9,252 nucleotides of DNA from JACQNR01 sp049515175 (GCA_049515175.1 JBEKUI010000197.1:1-9252), one strand, 5' to 3'; shown: positions 1 through 5,925, counted from the first letter of the stretch. Numbers and translations: made by a program. The notes: generated by a model from the letters alone, not told the origin.

Positions 1-1
1 C

Positions 2-316
2 ATGCTGCCCGGCATCCGCTGGCACCATGAGGCGCTGAATGGCAAGGGCTATCCCGACGCCATTTCGGGCGATGAACTGCCCCTCATGGTGCGCATTATC
101 GCCGTGGCCGACACCTTTGACGCCGTGACGACCGACCGCCCCTATCAGGCGGGCCGCGATTTTCCCCAGACGCTCGAGATCCTCCGCAAGCACGCCGGGA
201 CCAAGTACGACCCGATCGTCGTGGACGCGATGCATTCTGCCTACGCCAAGGGTGAGCTCAAAGAGTTCGAGGTCCGCCGCCAGACCATCGCGCCCGTGAC
301 CCAGCCGGTGGCCTGA
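2..316 (+). CDS. HD-GYP domain protein, C-terminal fragment (5' end outside window)
   Basis: This is the last 104 residues of a protein whose start lies upstream of the window. Residues 8-19 carry the HHE...NGKGYPD motif that defines HD-GYP domains. It is followed by a conserved helix containing VADTFDAVTTDRPY (about residues 35-48) and the 'KYDPIVVDA' segment typical of the domain end. In this family the domain is a metal-dependent phosphodiesterase that hydrolyses cyclic di-GMP, often fused to receiver, GAF or PAS sensor domains. Those partner domains and the first metal-binding HD residues are not visible here, so activity and input signal cannot be judged. The ATG at base 2 is an internal methionine, not a real start. 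The stop is followed by 67 bases before ftsY on the same strand, and no terminator is obvious between them. Confidence 0.88.
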   Translation: MLPGIRWHHEALNGKGYPDAISGDELPLMVRIIAVADTFDAVTTDRPYQAGRDFPQTLEILRKHAGTKYDPIVVDAMHSAYAKGELKEFEVRRQTIAPVTQPVA

Positions 317-369
317 TCGTCCGGCTGCCTCCCGCCGGGTATTTCTCCCCGCAACAACAGGCTTCGCGC

Positions 370-375
370 TACAAT
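370..375 (+). promoter_or_regulatory. Candidate -10 box immediately upstream of ftsY
   Basis: TACAAT lies 8 bases before the ftsY ATG. Transcription starting about 7 bases downstream would begin at about 382, giving an almost leaderless mRNA. There is no good TTGACA-like -35 at the right distance (the region near 347-352 is C-rich). No Shine-Dalgarno sequence precedes the ATG. The call rests on one hexamer and is weak. Confidence 0.3.
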
Positions 376-383
376 CGAATCTG

Positions 384-1367
384 ATGAGTCCGCAACCCGT
401 CGACGCCGGCGAAAAGAAGAAGACTGGATTTTTCGACCGGCTCAAACAAGCCGTCAGCTCCACCAAGGCGCAGCTCGTCGAACGGATTGAGGAAGTCGTC
501 GAAGGAAAGACCACAATCGACCCCTCGGTTCTCGACGGCCTCGAAGCCACGTTGCTCGCCGCCGACCTGGGCGTCAAGACCACACAGGAAATCCTGGCCC
601 GGCTGCGCGAGCAGGTCACGCGCCGCCGGCTCAGCGAGACGCGCCAGCTCCGCTCCGCGCTCGAGCAGGAAATCCTTGCCGTGCTGAAAAACTCCCCCGG
701 CGCCCGCAGCGGCACGGCTCAGCCCGCGGTCGCGAAGAAACCGCCCGCCGGCCAGCCCGAAGTCATCTTCGTCGTGGGCGTGAACGGCGTCGGCAAGACG
801 ACGACCATCGCCAAGCTTGCCCACTACTACCAGCAGGAGGGCCGCCGCCCGATACTCTGCGCTGCCGACACGTTTCGCGCCGCCGCCAACGAACAACTGG
901 AGATCTGGGCGGGACGGCTGGGCATCGGGATCGTCATGCAGAAACCGGGCGCCGACCCATCCGCCGTGCTCTTCGACGCGCTCGCGGCGGCCAAGAAACA
1001 GCACGACGATCTCGTCATCGTGGACACCGCCGGACGCCTCCACACCAAGCACAACCTGATGGCGGAACTCCAGAAGATGTGCCGCATCGCCGGCCGCGAA
1101 GTCGCGGGCGCGCCCCACCAAGTGCTGCTGATCCTCGACGCCACCACCGGCCAGAACGGCTTGCAGCAGGCGCGCCTGTTCACCGACCACGCCGGAACCA
1201 CCGGCATCATCCTCACCAAACTCGATGGCACGGCCAAGGGCGGTGTGGTCGTGGGCATCGCTCGCGAACTCGGCCTGCCCATCCAGTTCGTGGGTATCGG
1301 CGAGAAAATCGAGGATCTCCTGCCCTTCGATCCGCGGGAGTTTGTGGAATCTCTCTTTGAAGGTTAA
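384..1367 (+). CDS. ftsY: Signal recognition particle receptor FtsY (SRP GTPase)
   Basis: FtsY is the membrane-associated GTPase that docks the SRP-ribosome complex at the SecYEG translocon by forming a GTP-dependent heterodimer with Ffh. The 327-aa product shows the full NG domain: a four-helix N domain (about residues 14-105), the P-loop GVNGVGKTT (132-140), the insertion-box motif DTFRAAANEQL (162-172), DTAGR (214-218), the guanine-specificity motif TKLDG (278-282) and the closing GIGEKIEDL (304-312). The long acidic A domain of E. coli FtsY is absent. The N terminus is instead short and Lys-rich (EKKKTGFFDRLKQ), followed by a typical amphipathic targeting helix, as in many compact FtsY proteins. 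The ATG at 384 is the only start that keeps this helix. It has no Shine-Dalgarno sequence and a TACAAT box just upstream, so initiation may be near-leaderless. Ffh would carry a C-terminal M domain, which is missing here, so FtsY is the better call. Confidence 0.97.
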   Translation: MSPQPVDAGEKKKTGFFDRLKQAVSSTKAQLVERIEEVVEGKTTIDPSVLDGLEATLLAADLGVKTTQEILARLREQVTRRRLSETRQLRSALEQEILAVLKNSPGARSGTAQPAVAKKPPAGQPEVIFVVGVNGVGKTTTIAKLAHYYQQEGRRPILCAADTFRAAANEQLEIWAGRLGIGIVMQKPGADPSAVLFDALAAAKKQHDDLVIVDTAGRLHTKHNLMAELQKMCRIAGREVAGAPHQVLLILDATTGQNGLQQARLFTDHAGTTGIILTKLDGTAKGGVVVGIARELGLPIQFVGIGEKIEDLLPFDPREFVESLFEG

Positions 1368-1421
1368 TGGACCCGGAAGACCGCGAAACCCCACCGAGAC
1401 GTCTGAAATCTTGACCGAATT

Positions 1422-1452
1422 GGAAGGGGTGCGCTCGAAGAGAGCACGTTCC
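1422..1452. terminator. Hairpin in the convergent ftsY / CarboxypepD_reg junction
   Basis: An imperfect inverted repeat, GTGCGCTC-GAA-GAGAGCAC (1429-1447, 7 of 8 pairs), sits between two convergent stop codons (1367 and 1465). It is flanked by GGAA (1422-1425) and TTCC (1449-1452), which could extend the stem. Neither strand has a clear U-tract after it, so intrinsic termination is not assured. Its position between convergent genes suggests a two-way transcription-end structure. Confidence 0.35.
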
Positions 1453-1464
1453 ACCAGAACGCCT

Positions 1465-1821
1465 CTACTTCGGAGACCGCGAAGGCAGTTTCTGCAATGT
1501 CACGTTCGTCGTCGTGGTTTCGCCCGGGCGAATGCCCGCGTTGACGCGGCGGCCACGGTAGCCGGGCTTGCTGATTAGGACGGCGTACCGGCCGGGTAGC
1601 AGGCCGAAACGGCAAGTGCCCGCCAAACCGGTTGTCGAGCGGTAGCCGGGCACGGAAACCGCAACACCTTGCAGCGGTTTCCCCCCTTCGTCGACGACGG
1701 TCACGTCGAGAATCCCTTTGCCCGGCCGTGACATTCCTGCCTGATCGTTCTGTGCGGCGAGCGTGGTTGCAATGCAAAGGAGGAGTGAGGCTGCAATGCC
1801 TACCCGTCTTGTCGTGCCCAT
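1465..1821 (-). CDS. Small secreted carboxypeptidase-regulatory-like (CarboxypepD_reg) domain protein
   Basis: This 118-aa protein has a clear signal peptide: Arg residues at 5-6, a hydrophobic core at about 8-20, and a likely signal peptidase I site after LAA at residue 23. The rest is a single beta-sandwich domain of the carboxypeptidase regulatory-like type. Conserved markers are 'VVDEGGKPLQGVAVSV' (42-57), 'TTGLAGTCRFGLLPGRYAV' (63-81), a GY turn at 87-88, and the terminal 'RPGETTTTNVTL' strand (98-109). Such domains are common in secreted and outer-membrane proteins, often at the N terminus of TonB-dependent transporters. Here the domain stands alone and its ligand or partner is unknown. 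Start choice: the ATG at 1821 has GGAGG (1829-1833) 7 bases upstream. It begins 31 bases after the pseudouridine synthase stop on the same strand and may be the last gene of that transcription unit. Confidence 0.8.
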   Translation of the reverse strand: MGTTRRVGIAASLLLCIATTLAAQNDQAGMSRPGKGILDVTVVDEGGKPLQGVAVSVPGYRSTTGLAGTCRFGLLPGRYAVLISKPGYRGRRVNAGIRPGETTTTNVTLQKLPSRSPK

Positions 1822-1852
1822 AAGGTTTCCTCCAACGCCCGGCCGGCTACCG

Positions 1853-2596
1853 TCATCCTCTCGGACCCGGACCCCTTCTTCTCAAAGCCACAACTTCCGC
1901 CGATGTTAACTCACGCCACTTCCCAACTTCCAGCCCTTCGAGAGTCAGCGGGCCGATGCGGGTGCGCACGAGCTTCAGCACCTTGAAGCCCACCGCTTCG
2001 GCCATGCGCCGGACTTCGCGATTCTTCCCTTCCGTGAGCACGATTTCGAGCCAGGTGTACTTGCCCCGATCCTCGATGCGGCGGGCGGTCTCGGGCTTGG
2101 CAAAATCACCGCGCTTCATTTCCACTCCGGTCGTAAGCCGCGCGATTGTTTCGCCGTCCATCAGGCCATTCAGCTTGACTCTGTAGGTCTTCGCCACTCG
2201 CGACTCGGGGCTGGTCACGAAATCCGCAAACTCCGTGTCGTTCGTGAGCAGGAGAAGGCCGGAAGTGTCCTTGTCGAGCCGGCCCACGGGCGCTACCCAG
2301 CGCTTCATTTTGCCGAGAAGGTCGTAGATCGTAGTGCGGCCGTCCGGATCACCGTGACTGGTAATGACTCCTTTAGGCTTGTAGAAGAGCAGATAAGCTT
2401 TGCGCGCCTGCGTCACGCGCTTGCCATCGAAATGGAATGTGTCCTGGCCGGGCCGCACCCAACTGTCCGGATCGCGCACCACCCGGCCGTTGACCTTCAG
2501 CCGACCCTCTCGAATCGCTTCGCGCGACTCCGTCCGCGATGCCAGGCCGAAGCGCGAGAGCACTCGGTCGAGCGTGATGGCGGGTTTTGATTTCAT
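1853..2596 (-). CDS. Pseudouridine synthase, RsuA/RluB/RluE/RluF family
   Basis: The enzyme isomerises a specific uridine in rRNA to pseudouridine. From the ATG at 2596 the product is 247 aa. An N-terminal S4 RNA-binding domain (about residues 8-65, with VNGRVVRDP) is followed by the catalytic domain. That domain begins with FYKPKGVITS (71-80) and includes GRLDKDTSGLLLLTND (105-120), where Asp108 is the expected nucleophile, plus AKTYRVKL (135-142) and EGKNREVRRM (189-198). These motifs mark the RsuA/RluB branch. They do not settle whether the target is 16S U516 (RsuA) or 23S U2605 (RluB), so no symbol is given. An in-frame TTG at 2662, with GAGG 8 bases upstream, would add 22 residues. I prefer the ATG because it places the S4 domain a few residues from the start, as in relatives, although its own Shine-Dalgarno sequence is weak. 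Confidence 0.92.
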   Translation of the reverse strand: MKSKPAITLDRVLSRFGLASRTESREAIREGRLKVNGRVVRDPDSWVRPGQDTFHFDGKRVTQARKAYLLFYKPKGVITSHGDPDGRTTIYDLLGKMKRWVAPVGRLDKDTSGLLLLTNDTEFADFVTSPESRVAKTYRVKLNGLMDGETIARLTTGVEMKRGDFAKPETARRIEDRGKYTWLEIVLTEGKNREVRRMAEAVGFKVLKLVRTRIGPLTLEGLEVGKWRELTSAEVVALRRRGPGPRG

Positions 2597-2686
2597 CCCG
2601 TTAGGGCAGAAAATTGGAAACTTGGCGACGCCCGGCGATCCGGGTTCCCTGTCGCTATTCAAGTTTCGAACCTCGAGTCGAGCGTT

Positions 2687-3475
2687 CTATCTCAGGAACG
2701 AAACTTCATCAAGTTGTATGAATCCTTGGATCACCGGCTCGGGCACAGCATCGAGTTCGCTCACCGGCCCGAAGAAAGCGACCCGGCCATCGACGAGGAA
2801 GACGATGCGGTCGGCAAGCTTGCGCGCCAGGCGCATGTCGTGCGTCACCACGATCGACGTGAGGCCGGTTTCGCGCTTGAGTTTGAGGATCAGGTCGCCG
2901 ATGGTCTGCGCCATGAGCGGGTCAACCATCGTCGTCGGCTCATCGTAGAGGATGGCTTCAGGCTCCGCGGCGAGTGCGCGGGCGATCGCGACCGCGCGCT
3001 TCATTCCGGTGCTCAGGTCGGAGGGCATCAAATCGCGGACCTCGCTTAACTCGACTTTCGCCAGCAGTTCCTCCACGCGCGCCTGGATTTGCTCTTCATT
3101 CCAAGCCAAACCCCTCTCCACTCGCTCGCGGAGCGGGTAGGCAACGTTCTCTCCAACCGTCAGCGAATCAAAGAGCGCGCCGGACTGAAACACCATGGTG
3201 ACCCGGCGCCGCACTTCCGCCAGGTCTTGTTCGCTGAGGCGCGAAATGTCGCGGCCTTCCACCAGCACCTGTCCTTCGTCGGGATGAAGGAACCCGAGGA
3301 TGTTTTTCAGCATGACGCTCTTGCCCACCCCGCTGCGGCCCAACACCACCACCATTTCGCCGCGCCGTACTGCGAAGCTCACGTCGATCAACACGGGAAG
3401 GTCATCGAAGGATTTGCAGACGTGAACAAACTCGATGTACGGATACTCTACCGCCGCCTTGTGGTCCTCAGTCAT
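2687..3475 (-). CDS. ABC transporter ATP-binding protein, Mla/Ttg2A type (MlaF-like)
   Basis: This 262-aa ATPase resembles MlaF, the subunit that powers phospholipid transport between inner and outer membranes in the Mla system. Walker A is GRSGVGKS (46-53). The Q-loop is in VFQSGALFDSLTVGENVAYPL (95-115), whose 'GALFDSLTV.ENV..PL' stretch is characteristic of Mla-type ATPases. The signature is DLSTGMKRAVAIARAL (153-168), Walker B is AILYDEP (174-180, catalytic Glu179), and the H-loop is VVTHDM (209-214). The signature reads LSTGM where most members have LSGGM. The usual neighbours (MlaE permease, MlaD/MCE protein) are absent from the window, so the permease is probably encoded elsewhere. It starts at an ATG without a clear Shine-Dalgarno sequence, 14 bases after the mobA stop, which suggests translational coupling. 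A different MCE-type or organic-solvent-tolerance transporter is possible. The exact substrate is inferred from the family only. Confidence 0.88.
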   Translation of the reverse strand: MTEDHKAAVEYPYIEFVHVCKSFDDLPVLIDVSFAVRRGEMVVVLGRSGVGKSVMLKNILGFLHPDEGQVLVEGRDISRLSEQDLAEVRRRVTMVFQSGALFDSLTVGENVAYPLRERVERGLAWNEEQIQARVEELLAKVELSEVRDLMPSDLSTGMKRAVAIARALAAEPEAILYDEPTTMVDPLMAQTIGDLILKLKRETGLTSIVVTHDMRLARKLADRIVFLVDGRVAFFGPVSELDAVPEPVIQGFIQLDEVSFLR

Positions 3476-3489
3476 GGCCAGATGTAAAG

Positions 3490-4134
3490 TCAGGGCGCCA
3501 GGTCGCGTCCCTCTGCAACGTGCCCCCCATTCAAGATTCGTTTCGCCGTCTCGTAATCTTCTGGCGTGTTGATGTTAGCAAAAATGCGCGGTGAAAGCCC
3601 GGCGCGGGCAATCTCAGACCACGGAATAACGGCACGGCGCAGGCGGCAAGCCAGGGATTGGGCCTTGTTCCGGCCCGCGTCGAGATTCGCTCGAACCATC
3701 GGCAGAGCAGCGCGCCGGTACACGGCGCAGAGGGGCTGGACACCGCCTGTGGGCATCTCTGCGATCGTCGCGCCGGCGCCGCATTGCTGGGCGCGCCGGA
3801 CGAGGATTTCGAGAAATCGCGCCGGGACAAAAGGCAGATCACAGCCCAGGAACAAGTTGAATTCCGTCCGTGTGCGCAGGAGACCTGAGAAGATTCCTCC
3901 CAGCGGTCCCCGCCCGCGGATTACGTCAGGGATGGATGGAACGTCCACCGGCGGTAGTCCGTCCGAGAGTCCAATCACCGCCACCGAGCGGCAGATCGAG
4001 CGCAACAGGCGCACCTGACGCTCGATCATCGTTTCGCCGGCCAGTGCGAGCAGAGGCTTCGGCTGGCCCATGCGTCGGCTCTCGCCGCCCGCCAGTACGA
4101 AACCCGAAAGGGAGGAGAATCGGCGCCCCATCAC
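3490..4134 (-). CDS. mobA: Molybdenum cofactor guanylyltransferase, MobA-like
   Basis: MobA transfers GMP from GTP to molybdopterin-bound molybdenum, making the guanine dinucleotide cofactor used by DMSO-reductase-family enzymes. The 214-aa product begins with the nucleotidyltransferase signature LAGGESRRMGQPKPLL (14-29), which includes the Lys that contacts nucleotide phosphate. It continues with DVIRGRGPLGGI (70-81), the metal-binding Asp in GCDLPF (97-102), the substrate-loop motif VQPLCAVY (132-139) and NINTPEDY (187-194). All key residues appear intact. Length matches MobA (about 190-210 aa). A MocA-like cytidylyltransferase is an alternative, but the R-x-x-GPLGG and NINTPEDY motifs favour MobA. 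The start is either GTG at 4134 or ATG at 4131, and neither has a good Shine-Dalgarno sequence. It is the first of the tightly spaced leftward genes. No molybdenum-cofactor partner genes are visible nearby. Confidence 0.88.
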   Translation of the reverse strand: MMGRRFSSLSGFVLAGGESRRMGQPKPLLALAGETMIERQVRLLRSICRSVAVIGLSDGLPPVDVPSIPDVIRGRGPLGGIFSGLLRTRTEFNLFLGCDLPFVPARFLEILVRRAQQCGAGATIAEMPTGGVQPLCAVYRRAALPMVRANLDAGRNKAQSLACRLRRAVIPWSEIARAGLSPRIFANINTPEDYETAKRILNGGHVAEGRDLAP

Positions 4135-4226
4135 TGACTACTCGCGACAGAAGACTGAGGATTGTCAATCAAAAGCCAACCTAATTCTGGATCGTCAATA
4201 CTCAATCACGAATCTTCAATCGGAAT
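4135..4226. repeat. AT-rich spacer with degenerate 7-bp tandem repeats
   Basis: The spacer between the exported-protein gene and mobA is much more AT-rich than its surroundings. Positions 4187-4221 read as five consecutive 7-base units, each ending in ATC or ATA, with a loose consensus NTCAATC. Two units (4201-4207 and 4215-4221) are identical over TCAATC. A further TCAATC lies at 4165-4170, out of phase, as the right half of the small palindrome GATTG-T-CAATC (4160-4170). On the minus strand this looks like repeated GATTGA. No gene fits here. Confidence 0.5.
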
Positions 4227-5459
4227 TCACTTCTCTTCGCGCCGTTCGAGGCCCGTGAGCAATAGCTTCCCGTCGCTGCTGAACGTCGGAAAGTAGCGAT
4301 AGTGAGCGTCGTCGCGGTTCAGTTCGAAAGGAAATTTGCTTGCTTCCCCGTCCACGGGCTCAGATGCCTCAAAGATATTGTCGCCGAGCAACTCCGGCCA
4401 GGCCGCGCTAACCCGCTTCTTGAGCGCATCCACGGTTTTCTCTTCACTCGCAAGGAATTGCGCCGGATCGATCAGCGCATAGGCGGCGCGGAAGTTGTGC
4501 AGATGCAGGGCTGCGATGAACCGGTAGAGAGTGTAATCCTCGTTTTCGGTGAATTCCGATTTCTTTGGAACGTAGGCGCCGTTTTCCCAGAAGTAGATCG
4601 TGGCCACGTCGAACCCACGGCTGCCAGAGGAGGGGAAACGGATGACGCCGGGGTCGGCACGGCCGGAGACCACCATCGCCGGTGGCCCGTTACCGCCAGA
4701 AAAGCTCACGTCCCCGCCCGCGTAGCTTTGATACCGACTGTTCCCGTCGCGAGAGTCCCAGGCAACGGTAGCGGAATGGTTCTGGAAGCGAAATATGACG
4801 GGATAAGGGAAGCTGGAAAGACCCTCAACCCCCACCAGCGCCGGGGCCGGCCAGATCCCGGTCAGCGTTTCGAGACCGCACATTCCGTCCCCTGTCATCA
4901 ATTCGGTGACGCGCCAGCGACCTCCGTCCCAGGAGAGGAGGAAAAGTACCCATCCGGGCAGCGGGCCCGCGCTCTCCGTCACCGGCTGATTGAAACGCTC
5001 CGGCCGTGACCAGCGGAAGATCAACTCCGCGACTCCGTCGCCGTCCAAATCACCAATCTGCCTGAGAGCGCTCGCTGACGGTTCGCTCGGCTCAGCATCG
5101 TCGGTGGCTGCTATATCGATCCGCAGCGCCTTGGCCAGCACGCCGGCGTCCGCGGAATGCACGGACTGGGCCGCTGCCTCGACCTCCGCCCGCGCCTTCG
5201 AGCGCATCTGCTCGACAAGCACGGCGCGCGCAGCTTGCCGCTTTCTCTCCTCAATGTCCTCCGGGGTAACAGGCAGCTCCTCGGAATCTGCTTGTTCTTG
5301 CCGCGAGACTGCGGGGGGCCGCGCGTTCTTCCTCTGCGCAGCCGTGGCGCGCGCCGTGAGGGTCGGCAAGGTCAGAGCCGCAAGTATTACGAGAATCGCA
5401 ATGCAGACGGCCTCATGCCGCCGGAACACGACCAACATGTGCAAGGAGTCGTCGCCCAT
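4227..5459 (-). CDS. Exported protein of unknown function with a DxDGDG calcium-loop-like motif
   Basis: I do not recognise this 410-aa protein as a named family. Residues 17-40 form a hydrophobic segment ending in TARATA, read as a signal peptide or N-terminal anchor. Residues 42-110 are charged, Ala/Glu/Arg-rich and probably helical (PEDIEERKRQAARAVLVEQ...). From about 130 the protein becomes beta-rich and contains IGDLDGDGVAELIFRW (135-150). This fits the Ca-binding loop DxDGDGxxE of FG-GAP/VCBS or dockerin-like repeats, seen once here. It is followed by WDGGRWRV (177-184) and a long Gly/Ser-rich beta region. A helical segment (about 309-352) and a C-terminal strand pair (HYRYFPTFSSDGKLLLTGLE) finish it. 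A periplasmic or cell-surface location is inferred. Start: the ATG at 5459 has no Shine-Dalgarno sequence but lies 12 bases after a TATAAT box. The ATG at 5438 would still keep the signal segment, and a non-ATG start at 5540 would lie upstream of the TATAAT. Confidence 0.7.
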   Translation of the reverse strand: MGDDSLHMLVVFRRHEAVCIAILVILAALTLPTLTARATAAQRKNARPPAVSRQEQADSEELPVTPEDIEERKRQAARAVLVEQMRSKARAEVEAAAQSVHSADAGVLAKALRIDIAATDDAEPSEPSASALRQIGDLDGDGVAELIFRWSRPERFNQPVTESAGPLPGWVLFLLSWDGGRWRVTELMTGDGMCGLETLTGIWPAPALVGVEGLSSFPYPVIFRFQNHSATVAWDSRDGNSRYQSYAGGDVSFSGGNGPPAMVVSGRADPGVIRFPSSGSRGFDVATIYFWENGAYVPKKSEFTENEDYTLYRFIAALHLHNFRAAYALIDPAQFLASEEKTVDALKKRVSAAWPELLGDNIFEASEPVDGEASKFPFELNRDDAHYRYFPTFSSDGKLLLTGLERREEK

Positions 5460-5715
5460 AGAAAGAACTTGATTATAACCGACGGGGAGCAACACGTGGG
5501 CTGGACTTCCCTGCGTCCTGGCCCAAACGGAGAGAACCACCTCGCGGTCTTCTATGCGCCAGGACGCGGCGCTCCGTGCCCCGACGCTCGAATGCGGCTG
5601 GCGGGGCGGCTGGGGTAATCCGCAGCGGTTCTTGCCATTCCACGTCTTTCGGGGCGGGTCGCGAAGCTCCCTCCCTGTCTCGGATGACCTACCTCACCTT
5701 CTCACAACTACCCCC
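5460..5715. other. Divergent intergenic region, upstream half
   Basis: No convincing gene lies between the exported-protein start and the groES promoter; open frames here have no ribosome site or recognisable product. The only small repeat seen is GCGGCTGG twice (5594-5601 and 5606-5613). The region turns from GC-rich to AT-richer near 5700, where the groES promoter begins. Confidence 0.5.
5472..5477 (-). promoter_or_regulatory. Candidate -10 box (TATAAT) for the leftward exported-protein gene
   Basis: On the minus strand a perfect TATAAT is followed by 12 bases and then the ATG at 5459. Transcription starting about 7 bases downstream would leave a 5' UTR of only about 5 bases and no ribosome-binding site. 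A convincing -35 at 16-18 bases is not present; the bases there are C/G-rich. Confidence 0.4.
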
Positions 5716-5745
5716 TTGACATTTCAATGGCATTTCGAGTACATT
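5716..5745 (+). promoter_or_regulatory. groESL promoter (housekeeping sigma type)
   Basis: A perfect TTGACA (5716-5721) is followed after 18 bases by TACATT (5740-5745), which matches TATAAT at 4 of 6 positions. With 17-base spacing the box would read GTACAT, which is poorer. The expected start site is near 5752. The -10 box overlaps the left arm of the CIRCE operator, so a bound repressor would block RNA polymerase directly. This is the classic arrangement for HrcA-controlled chaperonin operons. Confidence 0.8.
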
Positions 5746-5770
5746 AGCACTCTCAGCGGTTGAGTGCCAA
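5744..5770 (+). promoter_or_regulatory. CIRCE operator (HrcA binding site)
   Basis: TTAGCACTC (5744-5752), a 9-base spacer (5753-5761) and GAGTGCCAA (5762-5770) match the CIRCE consensus TTAGCACTC-N9-GAGTGCTAA with one mismatch (C for T at 5768). CIRCE is bound by the HrcA repressor, whose folding depends on GroEL, so groESL is derepressed when chaperonin is titrated by unfolded proteins. hrcA itself is not in this window. The site overlaps the -10 box and the probable start point. Confidence 0.95.
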
Positions 5771-5787
5771 ACGTCTTGTTTGCACTC
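5762..5787 (+). promoter_or_regulatory. Leader hairpin that reuses the right CIRCE arm; contains a third CIRCE half-site
   Basis: GAGTG (5762-5766) and CAAAC (5768-5772) can pair with CACTC (5783-5787) and GTTTG (5778-5782), leaving C5767 bulged and a 5-base loop at 5773-5777. That is 10 base pairs at the extreme 5' end of the predicted groESL mRNA. At the DNA level, TTTGCACTC (5779-5787) matches a CIRCE left arm at 8 of 9 positions and lies 8 bases after the right arm. Confidence 0.6.
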
Positions 5788-5925
5788 TCTGTTGGTGATC
5801 CAAACAACTGAATATAAATACCTTAACTCTCATCCGTCGTCCCACCTTGGGTTTGAGTGCAGGGCAAGAAGGGCTGGCGGTTGGGAAGAATCCGAAGTTT
5901 GGAAACCACGAAAGGAGCAAAACCG
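5771..5925 (+). promoter_or_regulatory. Long groES 5' leader
   Basis: The predicted transcript has about 170 untranslated bases before groES, longer than needed for initiation. No open frame with a ribosome site is visible in it. It contains TTGTTTG (5776-5782), complementary to CAAACAA (5801-5807), and TGCACTC (5781-5787), complementary to GAGTGCA (5855-5861). Both would compete with the hairpin at 5762-5787. An AT-rich stretch (5811-5820) could be a second, weaker -10 element. A regulatory role is inferred only. Confidence 0.4.

Noticed and set aside
369..1454. Long 361-aa open frame on the minus strand across ftsY
   Set aside because: It is antisense to the fully convincing ftsY, has low-complexity Gly/Val/Arg/His composition typical of shadow frames in GC-rich DNA, and matches no family I know.
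4163..4168. Perfect TTGACA on the minus strand as a mobA promoter -35
   Set aside because: No acceptable -10 lies 16-18 bases downstream (sequence near 4140-4146 reads as GCGAGT-like), and the hexamer is part of an AT-rich repetitive spacer.
4187..4221. CRISPR-like array
   Set aside because: The repeat unit is 7 bases with no spacers of 25-40 bases, and no cas genes are present.
5554..5763. 69-aa plus-strand open frame upstream of groES
   Set aside because: It runs through the groES promoter and CIRCE operator, has no convincing ribosome site and encodes no recognisable protein.
5813..5820. TATAAATA as a second groES promoter
   Set aside because: The only -35-like sequence (TTGGTG, 5792-5797) is 15 bases away, too close, so it is mentioned only as a weak possibility in the leader entry.
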